Source: Druceiella hillmani (Eukaryota; Arthropoda; Insecta; Lepidoptera; Hepialidae). From it: a stretch of 64,000 bases of DNA. The stretch is taken from assembly GCA_039881145.1 (NCBI GenBank), contig JAYKKI010000008.1, forward strand, positions 37,285,001 through 37,349,000. The letters run 5' to 3'. The notes beneath the pieces were generated by a model that had not been told where the DNA came from, searched no databases, and worked only from the letters and a program-made list of their open reading frames with translations. A program made the translations under genes and the position numbers. The number at the start of each line of letters is the position of its first letter. Positions within the stretch are counted from its first letter, which is position 1. Below are positions 12,716-24,065 of this stretch, piece by piece.

Positions 12716-12866
12716 TTGAATATATTTGGCGTTAATTTTGTAGAAATTAATTATTATTCACAATAAACTACGTGATGTAGTATTATTTCTACTTTCTTTA
12801 AGTTCTTTACCACGACCTAGGTTTCGTTACAACATCTCCAGGTGGGCTATTAGCAAAGATCTTTGC
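12716..12866 (+). mobile_element. palindromic repeat family, single-arm copy
   Basis: It starts with the same leader as the copies at 20303 and 42530 (TTGAATATATTTGGCGTTAA...) and continues through one arm, including TAGTATTATTTCTACTTTC and ACGACCTAGGTTTCGTT. It stops just past the loop at CAGGTGGGCTATTAGCAAAG. The second arm is missing. The loop sequence is in the opposite orientation to the loop at 42530-42784, as expected if the palindrome can flip. No flanking direct repeat is evident, so this copy may be 3'-truncated. Confidence 0.75.
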
Positions 12867-12869
12867 CAT

Positions 12870-14380
12870 TCTTTCAAAATTTAATATTAACGTTGATTTG
12901 TTATTTTAATGGAAATAAAAATGTTGAAAAAAATTATTTTAACATACTCCATAAATTCCAAGTATGTATACTTCTTCATATCAAAATTGGTATAAATTTT
13001 CAAAGAAAATACCAATAACTGGTAGCGATTTAATAAATGACTAAATCTTTATTAATCCATGCTTTGTTTTCTATAAAAATGGTAAACTGCATAAAACGGG
13101 TTATATTGCTATCATTTCCTAGCGAAGTTCGATTATGAAGACCATTTTAGATTTTTTTGGAAAAATCTTTCGAAAAAAAAAATGTATTTATCTCTGTCTA
13201 CGTATAATAAAACTGTATGTTTTTCCGGTCTGTACATTAAAGATATCTAAAAAATTGTTCACTCTATCAAAAGATATGCGAATTGCACATTTTCAAAAAT
13301 TCATTTAATTTGCATTTGTAAAACAACAACAAAGAAGTGCCTGGCCACCTGATGCACAGTCATTACAAATATGGATGCTGTACCTATGCACATTAATACA
13401 TGGCGCTAAGTATTTTTTAAATCGCGAAAGGAACTATTGCGTGGTATGGCAGGAGTCAGTGCTTATTAAGCAACTTGAATGTGGGTAAACTGGTAGTGGC
13501 AGATATCATTGTTGGCTATCTTCTACACATTCAATTTTTTCATGGTGTATATATTCATTTTAAGCTAAATTTTGATTTTCGATTTGTTGAAAATTTGAAT
13601 CCGTTGTCAACATTTATAATTTACTTCGGAAGATTTAGTGATGAAATTTTATTTTTAATTACTTTATTGTCTATACATGTAATAATATTGCAGAATTGGT
13701 ATATCTATTCCTTGAAGATATTGACGAAAAACTAATTTAGGCGAATATAACAAAATAACTAAAGATAAAATTATTATTTTTAAAATGTTTGTCGACAAAC
13801 GGTCTATCGTTTATGATACAGGAAGAGCTTTATGAATCCGTTGAAATTTTAAAGGATAAATTCTGTTGAGTCTGGTGTAACATTTAGGTTATATGTTATC
13901 GAAATTGAGCAAATAAAAAGAAGATATGGTAATGAGACATCTCCATACAAAGTATGCTTAAAGAAAAGTTAATTTAATAATATTGGCTAAACGTTCAAGC
14001 AAGTGAAGACGCGGGTAGGGCTAGTATTCTCCATGAAATCAAAATGTGTGTAATTGTCTCTGCTACAATTTTTTAAAGAAAAATAAAATTAACCATACGA
14101 ATATCCAAGCTTGTCTACAACTCTGGCCAAAATGCAACGATTCTACCAAATATTAAAGTACAGACGTAACTACTTAATGGAACTGAGGAGAGTTAAAAAT
14201 TCTTTCAAACGTTTAATATGTTTGAATTCATATAAATCCTCCACTTTATGAGCAATATTTACTTAAATTTCTAATTTGTAGAAATATTTCCCCGTTCAAC
14301 TTAGTTAAACGTAATATTTTTAATAAATCAATAAAAAAATTTACCACTGTTAACTTTTGTCGTAATATATATCAAGTATC
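12870..14380. other. non-coding AT-rich stretch
   Basis: No gene is supported. The 86-codon frame at 13475-13735 is rich in Ile, Leu and Phe, as expected for AT-rich random sequence. Confidence 0.45.
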
Positions 14381-14384
14381 AAAA

Positions 14385-14530
14385 CAGGTTTGTTATTATT
14401 CAACCGACACAGGAAGTGTGTCCGCGCATGAAGCGTGGCACATTACCAGCAGGCGAGGTTGCGATCCCCGACGCACTTTGTCAGCTTCTTTATCTTTTAT
14501 TGAAACAATCCATCAACGGAGGAAAAACCA
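14385..14530 (+). mobile_element. SINE-like element, copy 1 of 3
   Basis: It shares an ordered series of blocks with segments at about 23955 and 32667: an ACAGGTTTGTTATTATTCA start, an AGTGTGTCCGCGCAT block, GTGGCACATTAC, and at the 3' side TATCTTTTATTGAAACAATC then CATCAAC. GAGGTTGCGATCCC resembles a pol III B box (GGTTCGANTCC) with one inserted base. The open frame of 92 codons across it is incidental. A SINE is an inference from size, repetition and the B-box-like motif. Confidence 0.5.
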
Positions 14531-14699
14531 ATGCATCTTAAAACATATAACCATTAGTTTCGACAGTTTCGGGACTGTTAAAAATATGAGCTTAAATCGA
14601 GCTGAAAATGATATTGGGTACCGGTATATACCTATAATGTATAGTTTTATTTCGGGCCTTTATCTCTGTGCCAATTTTTGTGATTTTTGTTCGTAACTA

Positions 14700-16149
14700 A
14701 ATTTTGAAAGAATTAAAAATCGTAAACTTTACACACACTTTCAATTTCGATTATTGTATTGATTAAACTCTAGATTAAATTCATAAGTTGACAAAATTGG
14801 CACTATATTTATAATATGGTAACAGCGCAAAAAGTAAAAGGTATTGTAAAAATTCATTTTTCAACTAGAATACAAAAAATTGAAAAAAACTTACTACATA
14901 TTTTATATTATTATTTCCAAAAATATTGAAATTATCTTAAGTATTTTTTTATTTCACTTAATGGAACAAATAAAAAGCCTCTTATATCCTCTATTCCAAG
15001 TTATTTGCTCGTGATAAGTATCTGATACAATATCATCTCCATACAACGTTGTTTGATTATCATAAATTTCTATTTATTTCACTAATTAGGTAATAAATTT
15101 TTGTTTTTCTCAAATTTTTTAGGTAGATACGTCATCTAAACTAGATAATAGTGCATATTACCTATGCAAGGCGATAATGTCGTACAGTAAATATAATAGA
15201 AAGTTTTTACTTGAAGTCACCAAGATGGCACGGCATTTAATGTTATATTGTATTTTTATGTTTTTTTTACCAAAAAGTTTAACAAAAATATTCGCAATTA
15301 TAACAAATTTACACCAAAATATGATACAAAAAAATGTTAGTATATAATTCCTAGCTCTTTTCTAACACTTCATTTGTGTTAAAACTTATTTATACTCGTG
15401 TAATGAAAACATAAAAATTATAAGTAATTAATTGTTTGATGAAAAAGTTACTAACTTATCTAGCAACGCCTTGAGATATCTCATTTGTTATTCCCTAAAG
15501 AACTTTGTACTTTTCCAGAAGGAAAAACATTTATCATCTGAGTTAATATGAAACTCCATTTCTTGGAAGACACTTATCAAATAAGAAAAAGAAATATTTT
15601 ATAGCACCAGTTTAAGGATATGGGATTTATCCCATAAATATGAAATCAGACTTACACGAAATAAAACTTATATTGATAATTACCTGTTTTTTATTTGATT
15701 TTTTTCGTTACTATGAACGAGACTGTCAACATTAGGTACGAGGATTGTTCTTTTTTTACATTCAATATGTTGTTCTCCTAATAATTGTAGCACGAACCTT
15801 ATCTATTAGAATTATGAATACATTTTCATTTTCTAAATGGCAATTTTTGTGACGAAGTAGACAGAAATCGTGACCTCTGTCACCCGTATGTCTCGTTTTT
15901 TCTCTTACTCATCTGTGTCTATTAAGTTACGGGTTAAAATTCTCAAACACAGTCCTTTTATACCTTAATCACTATACTGCATTACAAAAATGTAACAGTA
16001 ACAGAATGGTATATTTTGGAACTGTGTTTGTACCTTTTTTATGAAATATTGGGCCTTATTGTCATTTAAGATAACAATATATAGATGTTATGCATTTTTT
16101 TCTGGCTATGGCATCAGGAAAAATGTAAAAATATCATTGCTTGCAGTAG
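14700..16149. other. non-coding AT-rich stretch
   Basis: No supported feature. Confidence 0.5.
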
Positions 16150-16645
16150 AAAGACCAACATTGTCGTGAGAAAAGGAAAAAGCAGCTGAATAAAGTTGCA
16201 GAAGTAAGACAAGAAAATTTGGATAGATACCATACCCTAAAGAAGCTGATCAAAGATATAACACCAACAGAACATAGATTAATGAAACTAAAATGGAAAA
16301 TTAGAGACAAGAAAAAAAGGAAAAGTCAGAAAGCTCTACAGATCATATGATACCCCGGGGATAAGATTCACTCATTATTAATAAATAATGAAACAAATAT
16401 TTTAGCAAAAGTCACTAACGAAAGAAAACTTTAATATACTTACATCGACATCCAATAATGATGTTGACGCAGAAGGAGATGATTTGCAAGGCTATCGGCC
16501 ACAGTGAAAAACTATTTAAATTGATGAAAACGGTATTAGATATAAAGTTCGAAAATTTTATGAAAGTGGTTCAACTCCTAAATTATTTAAAAGAGGAAAG
16601 CATGTATTATACGAATGCTATGAGCTTATAGGCGTATTTCCAAAG
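16150..16645 (+). pseudogene. decayed lysine-rich coding relic, family unknown
   Basis: Three consecutive blocks look like old coding sequence. 16151-16349 is open for about 68 codons with a strongly basic, helical composition (for example DQHCREKRKKQLNKVAEVRQ at its start and RDKKKRKSQKALQ near its end). A second block reads GDKIHSLLINNETNILAKV in another frame. A third reads RYKVRKFYESGSTPKLFKRG and ends in YECYELIGVFPK. Stops and shifts separate them. It is probably part of a dead transposon or retroelement gene; I do not recognise the family. Confidence 0.3.
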
Positions 16646-16659
16646 TAGGTTCGTAGCTT

Positions 16660-19600
16660 CTGGATAAACAATGTGGATTGATCCTTTTAAATTAGATGAA
16701 AACTCACCCAGTACTAGTTGTCATAAATATTTTAAAGCACTGAAGTAAACAATTGCGCCAAGAATAAAAACAATTCATGCAAATTAAATATAGACGAAAT
16801 ATAACCACCATATGCAATGTTTATGTCATTGACCTTAGCAAAACGGCAACGGCGCGCGGTTGTTGTTTTTGTCAGCACTGGTAGCAAAGCAGCACGGTGT
16901 ATTTGAAATTTTATACATCGCGTTTGAAATTATAAACCATTTAAAACTCTTTCTGTGAATAAACTACTAAATTTTGGTGAATGGTTGAGAAACGTGATAT
17001 GATATATAAAGATTAATTTCATGTCGAATACTCAAATCCACATTGTATGACGATTTTATAAGATTTATTTTAATTAGATTACCTATGAATGATTATATAT
17101 AAAGAAATTAATAAGAATAATAAAAACATTTAAAAAAAAGTACAAGACATGTATATTTCGTAGTCTTTATTTTAATATTACAAAAATGTGGAGAAATTTA
17201 AATTAAGTTTCTTAAATTAAAATTTGCTTTAATAAATTGTAATTAAAATTTAAATTATTAGTATCTGAAATAGATTATTTATTGCCTTTTATTTATCTTT
17301 AATTACTTTTTATCATTCTATCAGAATGCTTGGTATTATGTCACAAACTTGTCCCTCGTTTGAATGTAAATCAAAATAGTCTATTACTTTACTTTTGGAG
17401 GTTTTAGAATAAAATTATGTTCCTAAACTAACGTACAGCTTGTACCAAAGCCGTTTACCTATACTTTCATATAATTAAGTTTGTGGTTACAAAATATTTG
17501 AGAGCTTTAAAGTAAGAAATGTTAAGGCATGGTATTAAGTAACATATGTCTACTTTTTTAATAGGAATTCCAGTATATGGTGTTGCTAAAAAGAAAGTGT
17601 TGCTGAATAGTTTTTAATTGTATCGATTAAAATTTAATATTTGAGTGTTTATGGTATTATAAAAAATAATACACATTTGTGACCAAGGTTTTTATTTTTT
17701 GCCACCAGTACTATCTTAGAAATTTAAGAATAAATCAAGTAATACATCGATGCTGAGTTTAATGGCTGAATCTATCATAATTTTATAACTATTTAAGTTA
17801 CCAGATAATTATGAAAATATGAGAAAATATTTTTCGAAGTCTAAATAATTATGGCTCCAATTGGCGGTAAAAAAGAGGAACGCCCCACAAAGTTTAATTA
17901 ATATTTTGAGCTCTACAGGATTTCATTTCATCATTTTTATCAACAAAACTAATATAATCGGATAAATACCTAAAACATTATTTTTTTTTTAAAGAAATAT
18001 TAAGTATCAAATAAAAACAATTTTACGGTTATAAAATTAGTGAATACATTGGCTAATATTTAATTTTCATAATTATTGTAATTACACAAGTCCTCATACA
18101 ATCGATTAAGGGTAAAATTAATAAATTGCTCCTGCCCAGTTGGTGTTGGGTGATTAATAAACAAAATATTCCTTGATACAAATAAAATGCTCAAGTCATA
18201 CCGTCAGCGACCGGCAGCAATACCTTTACCGACGATACCAATTCTGAAGACAAACTTGTGGATTCTAGAAATTCATACTAATTTTAAATAAACTTAGATA
18301 TTGAAGTTATATTATTTTTGAATATATGTTATACTAAAATTTTGAATTAATTATTGCTAACATTTTATTGTAAGTCGGGTAAAATTTTAATACATACTTT
18401 TTAATTGGATGGATACTTTATACCTACAAATTTATTGCGCCCAACCAATTAAAAAGTATATATTAGAATGTTACACTGCATAGAATAAAATGTCAGTAAT
18501 TATGTGATGAGTATTTTTAGCTAATATATAATAAACTATTCTTATAACTTTTTAACCCTTTTAACATAATTTTGTTGCCGTAAACTTAAAATAGCCTTTG
18601 TAAAAAAGCAAGTTTCCGAAGCTAACTTGGATCAGTATATTTTATTTTATTTTATCCCATATCTTATTTAATTCTATTTTTTTAATTTTGATGTTGAGTT
18701 GCGCATTAAAATTCTGGAACACTGAAAATTCTATGAGTTAGAGAGTCTTATTGTACTTGATTTCTTCGACTCAGCTGAATCTTTTAGCGAGACATTCTAT
18801 CAACACACCAAGTAAACTTCTCTTCAATAAATATACATGTATTTTTATTTATGGAATGAAAGTTATAGCAATTATTGTTTTTTTCTGATACTCACCTTTT
18901 TCCTAGGTCGGATGACACTTAGTTTTTTTTTTCTAGAATTTTTTTGACTTATTTTCTACAAAATAAATATTATTACAGTTGAATATGTACTTTGAAGGTA
19001 TCTACTTATATGAGTACTCTATCCATTATACTCTGCCAGCTATTTTATACAATGGAAATGATAGTATCCAAATAAATAATTTCCTTTTTACTTCTTTTCT
19101 TCCTGAATTTCATCATTACGATTTTCTTTTAAGTCTCATTATTACTTATTCTGTGAAAATAGGGAAGGTAAACTGAAAATCATGGGTATACTCAATGTTC
19201 CTAAAGCCTATTAAAATAAGCGTATGACATAATTATATATACGCATTTTAGTACAATATTAATAAGTTTTCATAAAGGGTGAACTTTGGAAAAAATATAC
19301 TTTTTCTGCCTGACGTTTCACGTAAGTATTCTGATAACAAACTTCGTCTAACTCCCATAAAATGGAAACTTTTCTGAAAAAAAATAAAAGTCACTTTAAC
19401 CTTCTTTATTCACTTCCTTTTTCGTTTACTTCGTTTCATCACAAATTAGCAAAAGAGAATCTTCATTTGAAAGGACCAGCATGACACGTATGGCTATATA
19501 CTTCAAGGATCGCACACTGCAAATACTAGAAGCATATGTGTGATAAATATAACAAGTTGCGTAATTTAAATAATCAGTTCGTTTTATACTTCGAACCATT

Positions 19601-20290
19601 TTTCGAACAAATGTAATCAATTACACAAGATTGAAATTGGATAAAATTATTCAAAAAAATGCATTAATAAATTACCTGTCCACCTTAAAATGTATGTCCG
19701 CGTATTGAAGTGAAGTTCTATAATACTATGATTGCTGGTATGCTACGACGAAGCACCTGCGTGATGGGTACATATAGATGACAGATTTGTTATTAGCACT
19801 CGCTAAACTCTACCATATAGAGGTCATTAATAACCATTATAAATAAAAGGAACGTGCAAAAAGTTTACTGAAAGTGGTATGGGTTTACATTGAAATGTAA
19901 TAAAAATCCTTTAAAAGTGCTGAGAAATATTGGCATGACCAAAAAAGGATAAGCTTGCTATCGGTTGTTATCATTCCTGAGAATGAATTTAAAAAAGGTA
20001 CATAAATCAACAGCCCAGGCCTCATCGTAAAATATATATTAATTACCTTATGATGTACGAGAATGTATGTTAAACAAATCTTAATATTAGTATCATTTTC
20101 CATGGTTCCTTCCGTAATTTGAAATATATTAAAGGTAATTCGGGTGTTTTTAAAAAAGTGTAATTTGATGTATTATTTTATTTTGTTTAATTCTTCTCCA
20201 AGCAAGTAGAAAAGTTAGTAGAAGTCGATTCTAACAGGAAACAAAGTTTGAATATTTATCGAGGACAAGCTTCGTGTATTTTACAATAAT
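16660..20290. other. non-coding AT-rich stretch
   Basis: No gene is supported. A GC-richer spot at 16840-16900 and another at 18190-18250 show no conserved translation. Short open frames at 18979, 19426 and 19885 have AT-driven composition. Confidence 0.5.
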
Positions 20291-20302
20291 AATATGATTA
20301 TA
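20291..20302. repeat. 12-bp target-site duplication, left
   Basis: AATATGATTATA immediately precedes the palindromic element at 20303-20536 and is repeated exactly at 20537-20548. Confidence 0.8.
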
Positions 20303-20536
20303 TTGAATATATTTGGAGTTAATTTTGTAGAAATTCATTATTCACAATTAAATGAAACTACTTTATGTAGTATTATTTCTACTTTCTTTAATTTCTTTAC
20401 CACGACCTAGATTTCGTTGTATTACAACATCTAGTATCCTACCTGAAGATGTTGTAATACAACGAAACCTAGGTCGTGGTAAAGAAATTAAAGAAAGTAG
20501 AAATAATACTACATCACGTAGTTTCATTTAATTGTG
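20303..20536 (+). mobile_element. palindromic repeat family, full copy in a 12-bp duplication
   Basis: A 234-bp element. A 41-base unpaired leader starts TTGAATATATTTGGAGTTAA. It is followed by two inverted arms of about 89 bp (20344-20432 and 20448-20536) around a loop of about 15 bases. The arms differ at only about three positions. The left arm starts CACAATTAAATG and the right arm ends CATTTAATTGTG, so the terminal variant is mirrored in both arms, while the copy at 42530 has CGCAATT...AATTGCG. No protein is encoded. Confidence 0.85.
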
Positions 20537-20548
20537 AATATGATTATA
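20537..20548. repeat. 12-bp target-site duplication, right
   Basis: Exact copy of AATATGATTATA at 20291-20302. Confidence 0.8.
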
Positions 20549-20859
20549 ATAAATTGGTTCACTTGATATTATTGTTCTTTGCCAGTTGAACTAAAGTGTA
20601 AAATGACAAAATCGTAGAGGAAATATTTGGTAGGATATTAATTTTTTTTCATTTATCAGTATTAATAAAGATAAATTAAATAAATTTAATCATAAATTTA
20701 TTTAACGATGCAATTTACTGAATTTAAAAAAAAATATTTTATGCTATGCTTAGTATATGATTTGAAGTGGAAATTAATTTTTCCCGACACTTTCATTGGG
20801 GAAACTTACTACACATGCTAAATTTAGTAAGTATGACCGCTGAAAAAATTATATGTTCG

Positions 20860-21005
20860 TTAATTTTTAGGGTTCAATACTTCAAAAGGAAAAACGGAAC
20901 CCGTAAAAGTTCACTCAACGTCTTTCCGTCCGTTTGTCACATCCCTTTTTCTCAGAAACTGCTTGAGCTGGAAACTTTAAATGTGGCACCGTAATAAAAC
21001 ATATT
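20860..21005 (+). repeat. degenerate insect-type dispersed repeat
   Basis: The string from TTAGGGTTCAATACTTCAAA through AAACGGAACCC and TTTCCGTCCGTTTGTCAC to AAACTTTAAATGTGGC resembles a widespread insect repeat that begins TTAGGGTTCCGTA and carries GTCCGTC-type runs. Part of it (AAACTTTAAATTCCGTAATA, then AAATATATTAA) recurs at about 21848-21880 on the far side of the minisatellite. The 75-codon open frame is incidental. Confidence 0.4.
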
Positions 21006-21282
21006 AACTTGCATATATGTCGGGGGCTAAATGATGAAATTATTTGTTTGAAAATTTTAGAACTAGCATATTAAATATCTGAATAGCTTTTTTTAATTTC
21101 CAAATATACTCGGCATTATAGTTTAAAGTACTAATTACGAGGACCACAAAAAGGTTTTTTCATAGTTTTGGTATTATATCTTCGGAATTATAGCAAAAAA
21201 TTCCGCCTTCCTTCATTTCCGAAACTACTCAAGGTAAAATTATGAAAAAAAATATGGATATTTGGGAGCCCATGAAATGGTT

Positions 21283-21690
21283 GTAGAAAAACGATAGCGA
21301 TGATTCGTAAAGGTTGTAGGAAAACTGTAGCGATGATTCTTACAGGTTGTACGAAAACTATAGCGATGAGTCTTAAAGGTTTTAGAAAAACTATAGGTAT
21401 GATTCATAACAGTTGTAGGAAAACTATAGCTATGATTTAGAAAGGTTGTAAGGAAACTATAGCGACAATTAGCAAATGTAAATGTAAGAAAACTATAGCG
21501 ATAATTAGGAAAACTATTGCGATGATTAGTAAAGGTTGTAAAAAAACTATAGCTATGATTTAGAAAGGTTGTAGTAAAACTATCGAAATTATTCGTAAAG
21601 GTTGTAGGAAAATTACAGCAATGATTCGTAAAGGTTTTAGGAAAACTATAGCGATGATTCTTAAAGGTTGTAGGGAAATTATAGCCATGT
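21283..21690 (+). repeat. 33-bp minisatellite, about 12 degenerate units
   Basis: Units follow the pattern GATTCGTAAAGGTTGTAGG then AAAACTATAGCGAT, 33 bp per unit. They are imperfect, with one region (about 21470-21520) of shortened or rearranged units. Because 33 is a multiple of three it can hold short open frames, but stops occur in several units. Confidence 0.9.
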
Positions 21691-21711
21691 CGTAACTTTT
21701 GAAGTTTCCGC

Positions 21712-21742
<31 letters not shown>

Positions 21743-21757
21743 TTGTATATATATACG
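21712..21757. repeat. (TA)n microsatellite, interrupted
   Basis: TA dinucleotides with GTA and TTTG interruptions, directly after the minisatellite. Confidence 0.9.
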
Positions 21758-21759
21758 CT

Positions 21760-23954
21760 CACGATAAGCAATATATTTATGTTTTTTTACATTTTTTACT
21801 TACTTGTTCTTTTACAGCAGATTTTATCATAAATTGTACGACATTGAAACTTTAAATTCCGTAATAAAATATATTAATACATATTATTAATAACATACTT
21901 CGCACTAGATAAGTTTTTAAACATATTCATATATGAATTAGAGGGGGTAAATAAAGGTTCAAAAAAAATATTTTATTTTAATGTACCACGTGTAATATTA
22001 TTTTAAAGGCTTTTTATGAGAAATACAAAAATAATTTCATGAATTTAAATTGCAAATTTAAAAATGTATTATAAAAAATATACCAAAATACAGCGTTCTT
22101 TCCCACATTTCTTTGGTTCAGTAAGAGTCAAAAATTCATGAAGAAGGCAACATTGGTAAAAAACTACCGATTCCCTTCGTCTTCACATGCGTACATTTTA
22201 GAGTAGAAAAAGATAGTGCCGAAAATATTTCTTTACACATGACCTTGTCTTTCCCCCGGACGCCGAAACGACTCGAACGATGGCTTTGTACGGGTATTTT
22301 TTGAACATAGTCCTGCACTTTATTTTAACTTCAGATTTTCCTGGCCTTGCGCAGATTTATCACATCGAACGTCATTACATGTGCACTTCAAAATTATTTG
22401 GTTTTAAAATCTTTTCGTTTCTATAAATCACTAATCCAATTTATAAATTGCAAAGTGACAATTTTTATTTATCGAAAAGGTTTAAATTATTTTGAAATTT
22501 ATTTTAATGAGGATTAGTCAATTGACTCTATTTCTCTTAAGATTTACGACTTCCCCATAAATTTTCTTTATTTATCTATAATAGTCTCACAAGGTTCGAC
22601 ATGAATCCTTAAGTGTAAATAAACAAACAAAACTTACTTCTTTTTTATATTGGTAGTTAAATAGGTAATTTGCCTAGTCTATTTGACCAACAGCAATGAC
22701 TTTTACATCATTTGAAATACCTTTTGATTTAAGGAAAATTTTTCCATGAAGTGGTATTTTCAAAAGGTATGACAAATTTTTGAGCAAATAATATAAAACG
22801 TATGCATGTATAAAGAATAAAAGAAAAAAATTAAATATAAAGGACCTTGAAGATATTTTAGAGAAATGAGTGAAGAGTTAGTAAAACAAGCTAAAATAAC
22901 ACTTTTAAAAGACATTGTAGGTTTGTCTTTTAGAACACGTAACATGCAAAAATTATTAAACTAATTTTTGGTACGAAAAATATGCTAAATAAATTATCGT
23001 TATTTTCATACTATCGAGAAGTTCAAGGTAATGGGAAATCATTTATTTATTTTAATACGCTATTCGGATCAATTGCCGGATAATAATCATATGTAAACTT
23101 ATCACTGCTTTCCAAACTGGTTAATTAACAATGACGTCTGTTTCTTTTACAAGCAATCATAGTTATCTCAGCACGTATAATAATAATTTTATGATTCTCC
23201 ACTAACTGACGTTTTTAATACATTTTTAAAAAATATTTTTGAATTAATCATGTATCTATATTCATGTTCTAAGAATTGCAGTATCATTGTCATCTTTCAG
23301 ATTCTGGGGCTTCCTCTTGGAAGTACAGCGTACAGAAACATTCAAAAAGCTAAAAATTTTAACATGAGACAATTTTCCGCTAAAATAAATGAAAATGGTA
23401 ATAACGAAAATAATACGAACTAGTCATTTTCTACATTCAGTCATTGTCATCGTATATACATTTTCCAATAAACACCAATAGCAGTTATGCAATAAAACAC
23501 TAGAACTTCTTGTAGATTTTTTTTTTATTTACCAAAATGACGGGTAACATTAATTATAATTATCAAAATTAAAGGCACAGCTTTTATTATAAAATAAGAT
23601 AATATACGAATTAAAAAAAACTCTAAGGATTATTTTTAAACTTCGTGCCCATGAAGATTACAAATCTGTAGCTAGAGCTCAAATTAAAACCAATATTTGA
23701 AAGTTACTTCAAGTGAAAAATTTAATAAAAATATAAAGGAATCTAAATTTCAAAAAAACAATAATAATGATATTATTTGCCAAATCTCATGAACCTCTAA
23801 ATATTTCTAAAAGTGTCCATAAAATATTAGGTAATAAAATTATTCTCCATAAATAAATATCACCGCATAGATACGGGAAACTGTGATGCTAACCAACCCA
23901 TTCAGTTATGCAAAATACTATGATATCTTATAAATAATCCAAATCATCAAGTTA
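21760..23954. other. non-coding stretch with an unassigned GC-richer patch
   Basis: 22085-22330 is richer in G+C and holds a 60-codon minus-strand open frame containing RSSRFGVRGKDKVMCK. It has no recognisable domain or convincing splice sites, so I leave it uncalled. The rest is AT-rich without features. Confidence 0.4.
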
Positions 23955-24065
23955 AAAAATAGGTTTATTACTCGCAAAGCGTGAGAAGGCATAAAACCTA
24001 GCACATTACGGCCTGGAGTCTACTTCAACTTCTTCGAAACATAAGCAGTAAAAATAAGAGAATCT
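23955..24065 (+). mobile_element. SINE-like element, copy 2 of 3 (diverged)
   Basis: It contains AATAGGTTTATTACTCGC, AAGCGTGAGAAGGCAT and CCTAGCACATTACGGCC in the same order as AATAGGTTTATTATACAG, the GAAGTGTGTGGGCGCAT block and GGCGCATTAC in the copy at 32667. It is the most diverged of the three, and the 3' module is not clear. Confidence 0.4.

Noticed and set aside
22136..22318. 60-codon minus-strand frame in a GC-richer patch
   Set aside because: No ATG at its start, no recognised domain, no clear splice signals.
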